25,668 nt of DNA from a virus. Position 1 is the first letter of the stretch; every line of letters begins with the position of its first letter. The position numbers and the translations under genes were made by a program. The notes under the pieces are model-generated. The model was not told the DNA's origin and ran no database searches. It worked only from the letters and a program-made list of their open reading frames with translations. The stretch covers positions 1 through 25,668 of the IMG/VR virus record IMGVR_UViG_3300031651_000019. One strand, 5' to 3'. Shown in pieces: positions 7,213-13,723 of this stretch.

Positions 7213-9879
7213 TTATATTTTATAGCTTAATGGTCCCCGTTCGTCATATACGCTGCGCTTATTCACATTCAGCGCCACCGCGTCCAGCCTCGCCTTCCAG
7301 CTCAGTATCGCCGCCATGGCCAGGTCAATTTTATTGGCACTGTCTCCCCGCTCCTTATGTATCACCCACAGGCGCTTCCCCTGCTCGTCCCGCTTATTAA
7401 GCTCCTGCTTAAAAGCATTCCCGATATGCCTCTCCAGCCCCTTGTGGTTTTCATGACTCAATTCCTGGCTCTTTATCGCCGTGCCGAAGGCCTCTATCGC
7501 ATAGCACATCTGGTTGTACCGGTTCGTGTACCATTCGACGACCCTCTCCTTGCCGTATAGACCCGCCCACTGCGCGGTATAGGAAAGCCAGTATTGAGGG
7601 TCCGCGTAGAGCCGCCAGACATCGTAATTCTCGAAAGCGGCTACCACCGCCTCTTCAATTTCCTCCACCGGCGCCTGCCAGTCCTTCTTCCCGTAAGGGC
7701 ATTCCCAGAGTCCCAGGACGAACTGGTATCCCGTCTCGATTTCCGTCCCCACCAGACCCACCGAATCGTGGAACATGGCGCCGTCAAACCCCAGCGTAAT
7801 CAGTGCCCTGTCTTTTACCCGGTAGTTTTTCTTGGCCAGCGGCTTCCACTCTTCGATATCAAAGGCTTTCTGTGAAGCCTTCACCAGCCGGTTGCAATAC
7901 ACCCGGTCGAAAAAAGTCATGTCGGTCGTAGGGTCCTGAGACAGAGCGACAATCGCGTCGATATCCCGCCATGATGCCGCCATTCCGGAGGCCTCTATCA
8001 CCGCCGCCCTGATGTCTTTCACGGCATTCAGCGGATGCTCATCCGATGCCTGACGGTGATAATAAAAGAACCGGGTATCCTTTATACGTCCCTCTTTCAC
8101 TTCCCGGGCGTATTCCATGGCGCTTTCCGCGACGCTCCCCGCCCCCGGCTCCGGCGCCGTCGTTATCTCAAGGTTCCATGGGTCGGCCTTTTTTCTCTTG
8201 GCCAGGTTGGCCACCATCGTCTGGTGGGCTCTTAATAAACGCGGTAATGTCCACCAGTGCGTATTATGGGTCGCTATCATCGCCTCCCCGGCCAAGAATA
8301 GATGTTCATCATTATCTACTGAAATGCATCTGACCGGGATTGTTTCAACCGCCTCAACCGCAATTATTGCCCGGCATTGGTATTGCCACTTGTGTTCAGT
8401 TATCTTGGCGCTTTTTCGATACAGCCGGAAAGGCATCATGTTCGGCTTACCTGTAAAATGCACTTTATAAATCGTACTCTCTTTTGCCCACCGCTTATCA
8501 ATTGAGGCACATTTTGGATGCGGTCGATAACCCAGCGTGCGCAGTAACTCAATTAAGCCATCGATAAGCCACTCACTGGTATTGACGAAAGTGCAAACAC
8601 CCTGTGGGCTTATGTACCCATCGGCATCCATAAGGCCTCGTAGCAATTCCAGACGCTGCTGTGTGCCAGCCCTGAGATAATCATCGGGAATATGTTTGTT
8701 TTCCAGCACTCCAATCTTGCGCAACTCTCCGACTACCGAGTGGTTAATCGGCTTGCCCTTCGTAGCCCCCCATCCGCTATAGCGGCTATCATTCATCGTT
8801 ATATAAATCAACGGCGCTCTGCCCCGTGCCGAACAACGCGTAACCCGGTAACCCAGCGCCTTGATATTCGCCTCGATTTCCTCAATATCCTGTTTGCCCG
8901 CGGTTATTGTCGCGTTCCTGGCGTCCCCGTCCCCCAGCCATAAACCCATCAAATAAGGCGCAACAGGAAGTTCCTTGTCCGGAAGCTCCAGCGGCCCGGA
9001 TTCTACAATCCTGAATCTGGAACTATGGGACCACTGGTGCTCATATAGGTATTCGGTTGCCACCGTGCGCTCGCATTTATAGCTCGGACTATGGTCATAA
9101 ACTGGCCACCCATGGTGGGCGTCCGCCACTATTCGAGAGCCATCGCCGAATTTAATAGCGTAACACTGCCTGTTATGATGAATAGGCCCCACTTCCCGCA
9201 CCTGCGCCGGATGGCCGTCTGCTCCAAACACGATATCCCCGGGATGGATATCCCCCATCGTCGTCCACCCGTCGGGCGTAGGGATGTGGGTATCCAGCGC
9301 CAGCGGCTCATCCATCGCGGAGAAGGTCGTCCTGGCGCCGTCACGGGCATTGGGAGATGAGGAAAGCGATACCACCTTCCCGTCTCCCCGCTTCCTCATG
9401 ATCCGCTCCAGACCGATGTCGAAGTCTTTGCCCAGGTCGCATTCTTCAAGTATGACCTTTATCGTACCGTAAAGGAGTTCATCGGACTGCTCTTCCGTAT
9501 ATGCCACCACCGGGATATAAGGGTCGTTGACCGGCCCCCCGATGGGGTTGCCATCCCTATCGAAACCCACACACCTCACCGGCGATTCAGGATGCAGCTC
9601 GCAGATCGCTATCCAGGCCGCCAACTCCGTCTTCGCCATCCCCTTCGCCAGGCTTATCCCTACCCTCTTGAACCGCCGCCGCCCCGCCACCCGGTGCCTT
9701 CGGGGATATACCTCGTACATCCGCCAGATAAGGCCCCGCTTATCATCATCGAGCTTCGCCGGCATGCCCCGCAGGTCGCCGGGCCCGAACACCAGATTCT
9801 CCTCGATGAAGTCACAGACCTGCCCCCCCAGCGAGGGGTACCACTTCCCCTTATCATCCGGTATCGTTAAGACGGACAT
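7213..9879 (-). CDS. terL: Terminase large subunit, interrupted by an in-frame intein
   Basis: 888 residues as encoded, 540 after removal of residues 192-539. The ATPase-nuclease that packages phage DNA. ATPase: Walker A-like GISLAKGMAKTELAAW at 74-89; Walker B TFSAMDE at 185-191, with catalytic Glu191 as the last residue before the intein. After splicing it continues THWWTLPRLLRAHQT. Nuclease (RuvC-like): Asp699 in ITLGFDGAMF, Asp760 in LYADPQYWLS and Asp852 in NKIDLAMAAILSW. It overlaps the methyltransferase gene by 13 bp and has no clear ribosome-binding site of its own, so translation is probably coupled. Without splicing the ATPase site would be split, so packaging should depend on intein removal. 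Confidence 0.95.
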   Translation of the reverse strand: MSVLTIPDDKGKWYPSLGGQVCDFIEENLVFGPGDLRGMPAKLDDDKRGLIWRMYEVYPRRHRVAGRRRFKRVGISLAKGMAKTELAAWIAICELHPESPVRCVGFDRDGNPIGGPVNDPYIPVVAYTEEQSDELLYGTIKVILEECDLGKDFDIGLERIMRKRGDGKVVSLSSSPNARDGARTTFSAMDEPLALDTHIPTPDGWTTMGDIHPGDIVFGADGHPAQVREVGPIHHNRQCYAIKFGDGSRIVADAHHGWPVYDHSPSYKCERTVATEYLYEHQWSHSSRFRIVESGPLELPDKELPVAPYLMGLWLGDGDARNATITAGKQDIEEIEANIKALGYRVTRCSARGRAPLIYITMNDSRYSGWGATKGKPINHSVVGELRKIGVLENKHIPDDYLRAGTQQRLELLRGLMDADGYISPQGVCTFVNTSEWLIDGLIELLRTLGYRPHPKCASIDKRWAKESTIYKVHFTGKPNMMPFRLYRKSAKITEHKWQYQCRAIIAVEAVETIPVRCISVDNDEHLFLAGEAMIATHNTHWWTLPRLLRAHQTMVANLAKRKKADPWNLEITTAPEPGAGSVAESAMEYAREVKEGRIKDTRFFYYHRQASDEHPLNAVKDIRAAVIEASGMAASWRDIDAIVALSQDPTTDMTFFDRVYCNRLVKASQKAFDIEEWKPLAKKNYRVKDRALITLGFDGAMFHDSVGLVGTEIETGYQFVLGLWECPYGKKDWQAPVEEIEEAVVAAFENYDVWRLYADPQYWLSYTAQWAGLYGKERVVEWYTNRYNQMCYAIEAFGTAIKSQELSHENHKGLERHIGNAFKQELNKRDEQGKRLWVIHKERGDSANKIDLAMAAILSWKARLDAVALNVNKRSVYDERGPLSYKI
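8263..9306 (-). mobile_element. Intein with LAGLIDADG homing endonuclease, class 3 features, inside terL
   Basis: Encodes residues 192-539 of the precursor (348 aa). The usual first Cys/Ser is absent: the intein starts Pro192-LALDTHIPTPDGWTTMGD, where LALDT is normally preceded by Cys. It ends THN with Thr540 as first residue of the C-extein. Instead of the standard TxxH in block B it has DAHHGW, with Trp258 two residues after the block B His. Cys518 in VRCISVD is at block F position 4. Thr537 is two residues before the final Asn539. This Trp-Cys-Thr set defines class 3 inteins, which use the block F Cys as first nucleophile. Two LAGLIDADG motifs are present: LMGLWLGDGDA (310-320) and LLRGLMDADGYI (412-423), with acidic residues kept, so the homing nuclease may be active. 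Confidence 0.9.
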
Positions 9880-10541
9880 AAAACCATTACCGACTGACTA
9901 CACCTCTTAGCGGCTATCTCACAATACTTTTCCTCTATCTCTATGCCGATACACTTGCGGTTGAGCTTCTTGGCACAGTAGGCGGTTGTGCCGCTACCGA
10001 GGAAGGGGTCGAGGATTATCTCCCCACTTTCAGACCACCATTTAACCAACCATTCCACGTGACCTTTTTTACGAGGGCATGGGTGGTCAGCTTGCTTGCC
10101 ATCCGAGCTGGTGTCTTCCATATATCCAGGAATAAGAAATTGTCCAGCAGCTGGTTTTGGTGGAACGCCGAATAAATATGCAATATCAGAATTATAGAGA
10201 AGCCGCCCTTTATAATGTGCTCGGATATACCTTAACCAACACACTCGAAAGAACTCATACTTGAGCGGTACTGTGGTTAAAAATCTAGGGTCAGAATCAC
10301 AACCCAGATGTATAGCGAGTCGTTTAACGTCAGGCAATACGGCAAACATACCATGCATCAATTCTTCTGGCCCACTCCGCCCTGTTATTTCCGCTGCAGC
10401 GTTAGGCCAAACAGGGTCAGTCAGCACCAGGTCAACCTTCGGCAACTGAGGCAGTATCTCCCTGCAATCAGCGTTGTATATAGTTACCCATTCATCTTGA
10501 TAATAGGGGCTATTGGGTACCTCTAGTCCGTTCCAGTTCAT
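9867..10541 (-). CDS. N6-adenine/N4-cytosine DNA methyltransferase, beta-type order
   Basis: 224 residues. The catalytic motif IV is near the N-terminus (LVLTDPVWPN, residues 38-47) and the SAM-binding motif I near the C-terminus (ILDPFLGSGTTAYCAKKLNR then KCIGIEIEEKYCEIA), an order typical of the beta group. DPVW replaces the common DPPY/DPPW. The protein is short and has little room for a target-recognition domain, so specificity cannot be guessed. It lies between small and large terminase genes and overlaps terL by 13 bp. Possible roles are protection of phage DNA from host restriction or marking DNA for packaging; both are inference. The start has only a weak ribosome-binding site and follows the terS stop after 4 bp. 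Confidence 0.88.
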   Translation of the reverse strand: MNWNGLEVPNSPYYQDEWVTIYNADCREILPQLPKVDLVLTDPVWPNAAAEITGRSGPEELMHGMFAVLPDVKRLAIHLGCDSDPRFLTTVPLKYEFFRVCWLRYIRAHYKGRLLYNSDIAYLFGVPPKPAAGQFLIPGYMEDTSSDGKQADHPCPRKKGHVEWLVKWWSESGEIILDPFLGSGTTAYCAKKLNRKCIGIEIEEKYCEIAAKRCSQSVMVLCPS

Positions 10542-10545
10542 AAGC

Positions 10546-11013
10546 TCAGTTCTTTGACTCCAGGGCGGTTCTCGGGTCGACTTCGTATTTCTCGACTTTT
10601 CTACCCTGGTTTCGCCGTTTCTGGCCTTTGGTTTTGGCGGTCTCCGCCTTTTCGATTTCCCACTGCAACCTTCTGCGGTCTATCGGCGTCAGACCGAAAC
10701 ACTGCCGCTGCAACCGTATCTCCGTCGCCAGGTTCGATGACGGCCCCTTTTTCGTCGCCGATTCCCGCCAGTACTGGTCGATTAAATCCGCAAGCATATA
10801 AAGCTGGTGGATATCGGACTGTATGAATTCCGGCGCCATCGGAGATTTCCATATATCCTGCCACCAGGCAATAGTCTCCTCGCGCCACTTCCGCCGGCGC
10901 TTCGGCAGCTCCGGTATAATTTTTACAGGCTTCTTATCCGTTAATGCCCGCGCCGAAGTATCTTTATTTCTCCGTTGCCTCAGCTTCGGATTTTTGGGAG
11001 CTGGACCTGGCAT
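10546..11013 (-). CDS. terS: Terminase small subunit (P27-like)
   Basis: 155 residues. The start MPGPAPKNPKLRQRRNKDTS is the conserved opening of P27/Terminase_4-type small subunits. The middle (ETIAWWQDIWKSPMAPEFIQ, then DIHQLYMLADLIDQYW) and the closing FGLTPIDRRRLQWEIEK are also typical. It binds the packaging start site and recruits the large subunit. GGAGTGATTTTAA precedes the ATG. It lies before the methyltransferase and large terminase genes in one operon. The tail is very basic (KTKGQKRRNQGRKVEKYE). Confidence 0.88.
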   Translation of the reverse strand: MPGPAPKNPKLRQRRNKDTSARALTDKKPVKIIPELPKRRRKWREETIAWWQDIWKSPMAPEFIQSDIHQLYMLADLIDQYWRESATKKGPSSNLATEIRLQRQCFGLTPIDRRRLQWEIEKAETAKTKGQKRRNQGRKVEKYEVDPRTALESKN

Positions 11014-11040
11014 TTAAAATCACTCCATAATCGTAATTGT

Positions 11041-11139
11041 TCAAAGAAACGTAAAGCTAAACGTTATGTAAGCCAACACGCGCGCGATATTAAAGTATTT
11101 TCCCCAGACTTTCCCGATTTCCCTCCAACCCGTACACAT
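11041..11139 (-). CDS. Short ORF upstream of terS, possible gene
   Basis: 32 codons from ATG 11139 (AGGAAAGAA just upstream) or 38 from ATG 11157. The product reads MCTGWREIGKVWGKYFNIAR then VLAYITFSFTFL. It fills most of the 175-bp gap between the HNH gene and terS. GWREIGKVWG resembles a short helix-turn-helix start. The same DNA holds three GGGAAA-type repeats, so it may instead be a packaging-site region. Function unknown. Confidence 0.4.
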   Translation of the reverse strand: MCTGWREIGKVWGKYFNIARVLAYITFSFTFL

Positions 11140-11188
11140 TTCTTTCCTGTTTATCATTCGGTTTAGAGCAAGAAGGCTGTAGAGATTG

Positions 11189-11572
11189 CTACCCCCCTCC
11201 CCCTTTGCCGAATGCGCCATCTTCTTTGGCGGTCTTTATGTCGTGGCATTCTTTGCACAAAGACTGATGGTTCGCCGGGTCCCAGAAGAGCCTGTGGTCG
11301 CCGCGGTGAGGGATGATGTGGTCGACGACGGTGGCTTCCCGAACAACCTCCGGCTTCTTCTTGAGACACAAGACACAGAGCGGGTGCGCGGCGAGATAAG
11401 CCCTGCGGTACCTCTGCCACCGGTAGTTATAGCCCCGCTGCGTGCTGGTGCCGCGCTCTTTATCCTGCCGGCGGCGGGTCTGTTTGAGGTGCTCAGGACA
11501 GTAGCCGCTTTTGTCGTCGGTGAGGTGGGGGCATCCGGGGAAGCGGCAGGGGCGCATCGGTTTCTGCGGCAT
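11189..11572 (-). CDS. HNH endonuclease at the start of the late operon
   Basis: 127 residues from ATG 11572, chosen for AGGAGAATACAG upstream. A first Cys cluster lies near the N-terminus (C9, C14, C25, with PCRFPGCPHLT and GYCPEH). The HNH fold follows: C66-x2-C69 (HPLCVLCLKKK), VVDHIIPHRGD with the catalytic His85, Asn101, and C106-x2-C109-His110 (LCKECHDIKT). In HK97-like phages an HNH nuclease beside the terminase genes assists cutting of concatemeric DNA during packaging; that role is inferred here from position. A terminator ends about 20 bp upstream of the start. The C-terminus is Gly-rich. Confidence 0.9.
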   Translation of the reverse strand: MPQKPMRPCRFPGCPHLTDDKSGYCPEHLKQTRRRQDKERGTSTQRGYNYRWQRYRRAYLAAHPLCVLCLKKKPEVVREATVVDHIIPHRGDHRLFWDPANHQSLCKECHDIKTAKEDGAFGKGGGG

Positions 11573-11592
11573 CTGTATTCTCCTGAAGTTCC

Positions 11593-11622
11593 AATAAAAA
11601 AACCCCGGCACTTACCGGGGCT
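11593..11622 (-). terminator. Intrinsic terminator before the HNH gene
   Basis: On the minus strand, AGAGCCCCGG-TAAGTG-CCGGGG followed by TTTTTTTATT: a six-pair GC stem with seven Us. The U-tract stops about 23 bases before the HNH start codon. This is the second terminator downstream of the promoter at 11943-11971, so late transcripts must pass both. Confidence 0.85.
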
Positions 11623-11890
11623 CTGATTATCATGCCAGCCAGTAGCCACTTCTGCCCTTTTATGTCGCCACAACAGCGTCGGTGCCCTTTAACGGGTGGC
11701 TGGCTCTTGCTGGCTCGGTTTTGTACTGTCTATCATAATTACAGCAGTAATCATACCACCAACACCGATATACAGAACACCAGCAAGCTATTCATCATGG
11801 CAGGCGGGTTGCTCAACCAGGCGGGGAGCATTTAACCGATAGACCTCTGTGGTGAGTTTTAATTCCTCACACCCGTTTCGGCACCCATCA
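11623..11890 (-). other. Long untranslated leader between two terminators
   Basis: This stretch and its borders form a gap of more than 400 bp without a convincing protein gene. The minus strand offers only a 15-codon hydrophobic ORF (MMNSLLVFCISVLVV) overlapping by ATGA a 21-codon one (MITAVIMIDSTKPSQQEPAT). It is rich in inverted repeats: GTGAG/CTCAC, TGCTC/GAGCA and GCCAGCCA/TGGCTGGC arms. It is most likely a structured 5' leader of the late transcript. No known riboswitch or tRNA pattern was recognised. Confidence 0.5.
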
Positions 11891-11920
11891 ATAAAAAAAC
11901 CCGCCGTTCCTGCCGGCGGG
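11891..11920 (-). terminator. Promoter-proximal intrinsic terminator (tR'-like)
   Basis: Minus strand CCCGCCG-GCAGGAA-CGGCGGG followed by TTTTTTTATT. The stem starts about 15 bases downstream of the expected transcription start, so unmodified transcription would make an RNA of only ~44 nt. Such an arrangement is typical of antitermination-controlled late promoters. Confidence 0.85.
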
Positions 11921-11942
11921 ACACTTTTACCACTACACCCCT

Positions 11943-11971
11943 ATTATAACGGTCTACGGGCTATTTGTCAA
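11943..11971 (-). promoter_or_regulatory. Consensus sigma-70 promoter for the late operon
   Basis: TTGACA (11971-11966) and TATAAT (11948-11943) on the minus strand, exact consensus with exactly 17 bp between. Transcription should start near 11936, heading through two terminators into HNH, terS, methyltransferase, terL and portal. It lies only 31 bp past the end of the putative late regulator gene. Confidence 0.85.
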
Positions 11972-12001
11972 GTTTTTCTATGCAAACGCATATTTTTGAG
12001 T

Positions 12002-12568
12002 TCAGGGCTTCTCAGGGGCATTCAGGCGGTGCTTTTGGTTTTTCCTGGCGATTTCACTGCTGCGGCTCCTGACCCACTGCCGATAAGGTATCCCGACGGG
12101 TTGCCTGCTGAACTTCCGCGGCGGGGTCTCTTTCTGCCGGCATTTTTCATACTCGGGGCAGTCAATGCAGTTCAGCCAGCGGCGGCACCGGCCGCTGGCG
12201 ATGTAGGTGAGGGCGTTGAGGCGGCGGCGCCGGACTTCTTCCCGGTCGGGCAGGGAGAGCTTGCGGGCAATATCGGCGTCGGAGAGCCTGAGGCAGTAAA
12301 AGTCTTCGACGATGTAGCGGTCGAGGCCGGTCCGGGCGAGGCGGTCATCGAGCTCGGCGGCGACCTGGCAGGCGGTCTCGTAGTAGGCGTGGGTGCTGCC
12401 GCCGGGGGTCTTGCTTTCGGTATAGCCTCCAGCAGGTTCGGAAGGGTAGGCGCCTTCACGGAGCTCGGGGAGCCAGGGAAGCAGGAACTCCATATCTTCA
12501 ATGTCGTAGCGGAGGGCGCCGGGTTCTATATATGATAACTGGTTTTTATCATCCCAGCGTCGCTTCAT
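12002..12568 (-). CDS. Putative late-gene regulator (HTH plus Cys cluster), antiterminator candidate
   Basis: 188 residues from ATG 12568 (AAGGGG seven bases upstream). The centre, about 83-125 (DRYIVEDFYCLRLSDADIAR, then KLSLPDREEVRRRRLNALTY), has the spacing of a sigma-region-4-like helix-turn-helix. It is followed by a probable metal site C128, C134, C137, C143 (GRCRRWLNCIDCPEYEKC). The C-terminal 45 residues are basic. Position is telling: last early gene, immediately upstream of a perfect promoter that runs at once into a terminator, as with lambda-type Q genes; some Q proteins also carry Cys clusters. Antitermination or late activation is inferred; no clear sequence identity to Q is claimed. 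Confidence 0.7.
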   Translation of the reverse strand: MKRRWDDKNQLSYIEPGALRYDIEDMEFLLPWLPELREGAYPSEPAGGYTESKTPGGSTHAYYETACQVAAELDDRLARTGLDRYIVEDFYCLRLSDADIARKLSLPDREEVRRRRLNALTYIASGRCRRWLNCIDCPEYEKCRQKETPPRKFSRQPVGIPYRQWVRSRSSEIARKNQKHRLNAPEKP

Positions 12569-12577
12569 GTATTCCCC

Positions 12578-12606
12578 TTGCACTTGAAAGCATATTTTGT
12601 TATTAT
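12578..12606 (+). promoter_or_regulatory. Plus-strand promoter giving a leaderless transcript
   Basis: TTGCAC (12578-12583), 17 bp, TATTAT (12601-12606). The ATG of the plus-strand small gene follows after six bases, so the transcript would begin at or next to its start codon. It diverges from the regulator gene at 12568. Confidence 0.55.
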
Positions 12607-12612
12607 AGATTC

Positions 12613-12750
12613 ATGAAGATAGCTGATTTGCCTCCATTGAAAAGAGAACATAAGAGGCGTGTGAAAAGAGCAAATTATCTTAAACATCGTCAAGCCAAAC
12701 GTATACAGGAATTGGAAGCCCTTTTGAAGGGTCAAGCCCAGATGCTCTAG
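12613..12750 (+). CDS. Small basic coiled-coil protein on the opposite strand
   Basis: 45 residues: MKIADLPPLKREHKRRVKRA, then NYLKHRQAKRIQELEALLKG and QAQML. It is strongly basic in the first half with a helical, coiled-coil-like end, so nucleic-acid or protein binding is plausible. There is no ribosome-binding site; the promoter places the transcription start at the ATG. A minus-strand ORF of 66 codons covers the same DNA with a good ribosome-binding site, but its Phe/Leu-rich product looks like the antisense of a charged helix. One of the few rightward genes. Function unknown. Confidence 0.5.
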   Translation: MKIADLPPLKREHKRRVKRANYLKHRQAKRIQELEALLKGQAQML

Positions 12751-12761
12751 CACGCGGAGGG

Positions 12762-12989
12762 TCATGTTTCCCCCCTCATGTGCTGCTCGGATTCCGGGGG
12801 CCGGCTTACCTCCCTTTCCATTTCCATCTCTTCCAGCTCCCGGCAGTCCGGGGCATCGATGATGTCGGGCTGACGCCTTTCGCCCTGAAGCACATAGAAG
12901 AAGTCGGGCCTTTCGCCGTGCTCATCGTAATAGAGCTGGATGAGGACGGCCTGGCTCCGGCCGTTGCAGAGTTCCCAGAGTTCAGGCAT
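12762..12989 (-). CDS. Small acidic hypothetical protein
   Basis: 75 residues from ATG 12989 (GGAAAGGAAG upstream). The start MPELWELCNGRSQAVLIQLY and the following YDEHGERPDFFYVLQGERRQ are mixed alpha/beta; the C-terminal third is Glu-rich and helical. It overlaps the zinc-finger gene upstream by 8 bp, and its stop overlaps an ATG at 12765. No family recognised. Confidence 0.7.
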   Translation of the reverse strand: MPELWELCNGRSQAVLIQLYYDEHGERPDFFYVLQGERRQPDIIDAPDCRELEEMEMEREVSRPPESEQHMRGET

Positions 12990-13158
12990 GTTTGTCTTCC
13001 TTTCCGCAGTCCTTCCGGCCGCACTGGGGGGCCAGGCATCTCTTTGAGCACAGAATGGGGCGCCTGCAGACGGGACAAGGAATCTCGTCATAGCCGGGGT
13101 GGTTGTATTCCCGGCCGTCTTCGTTTACCTCCAAATGAGGCTGATGTATGTCGTTCAT
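12982..13158 (-). CDS. Zinc-binding miniprotein
   Basis: 58 residues. It opens MNDIHQPHLEVNEDGREYNH and then has a dense Cys cluster: CPVCRRPILCSKRC, LAPQCGRKDC, seven Cys in about 25 residues, enough for one or two zinc sites. GGGAGAACC precedes the ATG. It overlaps the next gene by 8 bp. A terminator-like hairpin lies 20 bp upstream. Probably a small nucleic-acid or protein adaptor; unproven. Confidence 0.7.
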   Translation of the reverse strand: MNDIHQPHLEVNEDGREYNHPGYDEIPCPVCRRPILCSKRCLAPQCGRKDCGKEDKHA

Positions 13159-13168
13159 GGTTCTCCCG

Positions 13169-13210
13169 AAACAGAAAGGCGGACTCCGAGCCTCAGCTCT
13201 GAAATCCGCC
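13169..13210 (-). terminator. Branched hairpin, possible terminator
   Basis: Outer arms GGCGGA (13178-13183) and TCCGCC (13205-13210) enclose GAGC-CTCA-GCTC. On the minus strand the stem is followed by TTTCTGTTT. It lies between the 57-residue gene at 13237 and the zinc miniprotein. It could lower read-through towards the late regulator. Confidence 0.5.
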
Positions 13211-13236
13211 TCCGGTTTCCCCTGGTCAGCGTGGTG

Positions 13237-13410
13237 CTATTCAGTTGTTAAGAATATAAATATATAAGGGTCTTGAGGCAATAATCTTGCTACGGATTGG
13301 TCTGTAAATTTAATGGTCAGAATTGCTTCATCATCATCTTGTGGTATTACATCCTTTATCGTTTTTCCAATCATATCTTCCCATTTCACTATTCTTTTAT
13401 TCTCGCTCAT
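13237..13410 (-). CDS. 57-residue hypothetical protein
   Basis: MSENKRIVKWEDMIGKTIKD is followed by VIPQDDDEAILTIKFTDQSV and a short end LLPQDPYIFIFLTTE: an acidic, beta-rich small domain. The ATG overlaps the stop of the preceding gene (ATGA), so translation is coupled; GGAGG lies about 11 bases upstream. AT-rich relative to the zinc miniprotein gene next to it. Family not recognised. Confidence 0.65.
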   Translation of the reverse strand: MSENKRIVKWEDMIGKTIKDVIPQDDDEAILTIKFTDQSVARLLPQDPYIFIFLTTE

Positions 13411-13703
13411 AGCAGTCCTGCCTCCTTTTCTTTTAAGGCTACCGCGTCATGAAAGGCTTTATCAAACTTTTCCCCCAAGTATATCGGGATATCTATCCGA
13501 GTGTCATTTAGGCCGCATTTGAAGATTCTGGCGAGCGCGACGACCCTACCATATACAGGATGTTCATAAACTGCACGTATCTCAAGTAACCGTCCGTACT
13601 TTGATGAGATGCCTTTAGCTGTTACAGATTGGAAAGCAAATTTATAAGAAGGACATATCTGAGATAAATTGTCTATTAGTTGTTGCCATTTAAGTTTGGT
13701 CAT
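13407..13703 (-). CDS. Hypothetical early protein
   Basis: 98 residues from ATG 13703 (AGGCAGGATTACC upstream). The product MTKLKWQQLIDNLSQICPSY, then YGRLLEIRAVYEHPVYGRVV, looks like a compact alpha/beta domain. It ends KEKEAGLL and is coupled by ATGA to the next gene. The same C-terminal residues AGLL also end the protein at 14020-14235. Function unknown. Confidence 0.7.
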   Translation of the reverse strand: MTKLKWQQLIDNLSQICPSYKFAFQSVTAKGISSKYGRLLEIRAVYEHPVYGRVVALARIFKCGLNDTRIDIPIYLGEKFDKAFHDAVALKEKEAGLL

Positions 13704-13723
13704 GGTAATCCTGCCTTCAGTTG

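Noticed and set aside
11186-11626. 146-codon plus-strand ORF over the HNH gene
   Set aside because: Ala/Val-rich shadow; the minus frame has a full HNH motif and a terminator upstream.
11900-11942. tRNA-like 5' end (GGGGTGTAGTGGTAA) at the late transcript start
   Set aside because: The following stem is a terminator with a U-run; no anticodon loop, T-arm or acceptor partner.
11849-12535. 228-codon plus-strand ORF over the late regulator
   Set aside because: Composition typical of an antisense frame; the minus frame has a good start site and a plausible HTH.
12565-12765. 66-codon minus-strand ORF with good ribosome-binding site
   Set aside because: Product is Phe/Leu/Ile-rich with no domain and appears to be the antisense of the charged plus-strand protein; not listed as a gene but discussed.
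12746-12786. Hairpin AGCAC/GTGCT plus GAGGG/CCCTC after the plus-strand small gene as terminator
   Set aside because: Arms are short and no U-tract follows on either strand.
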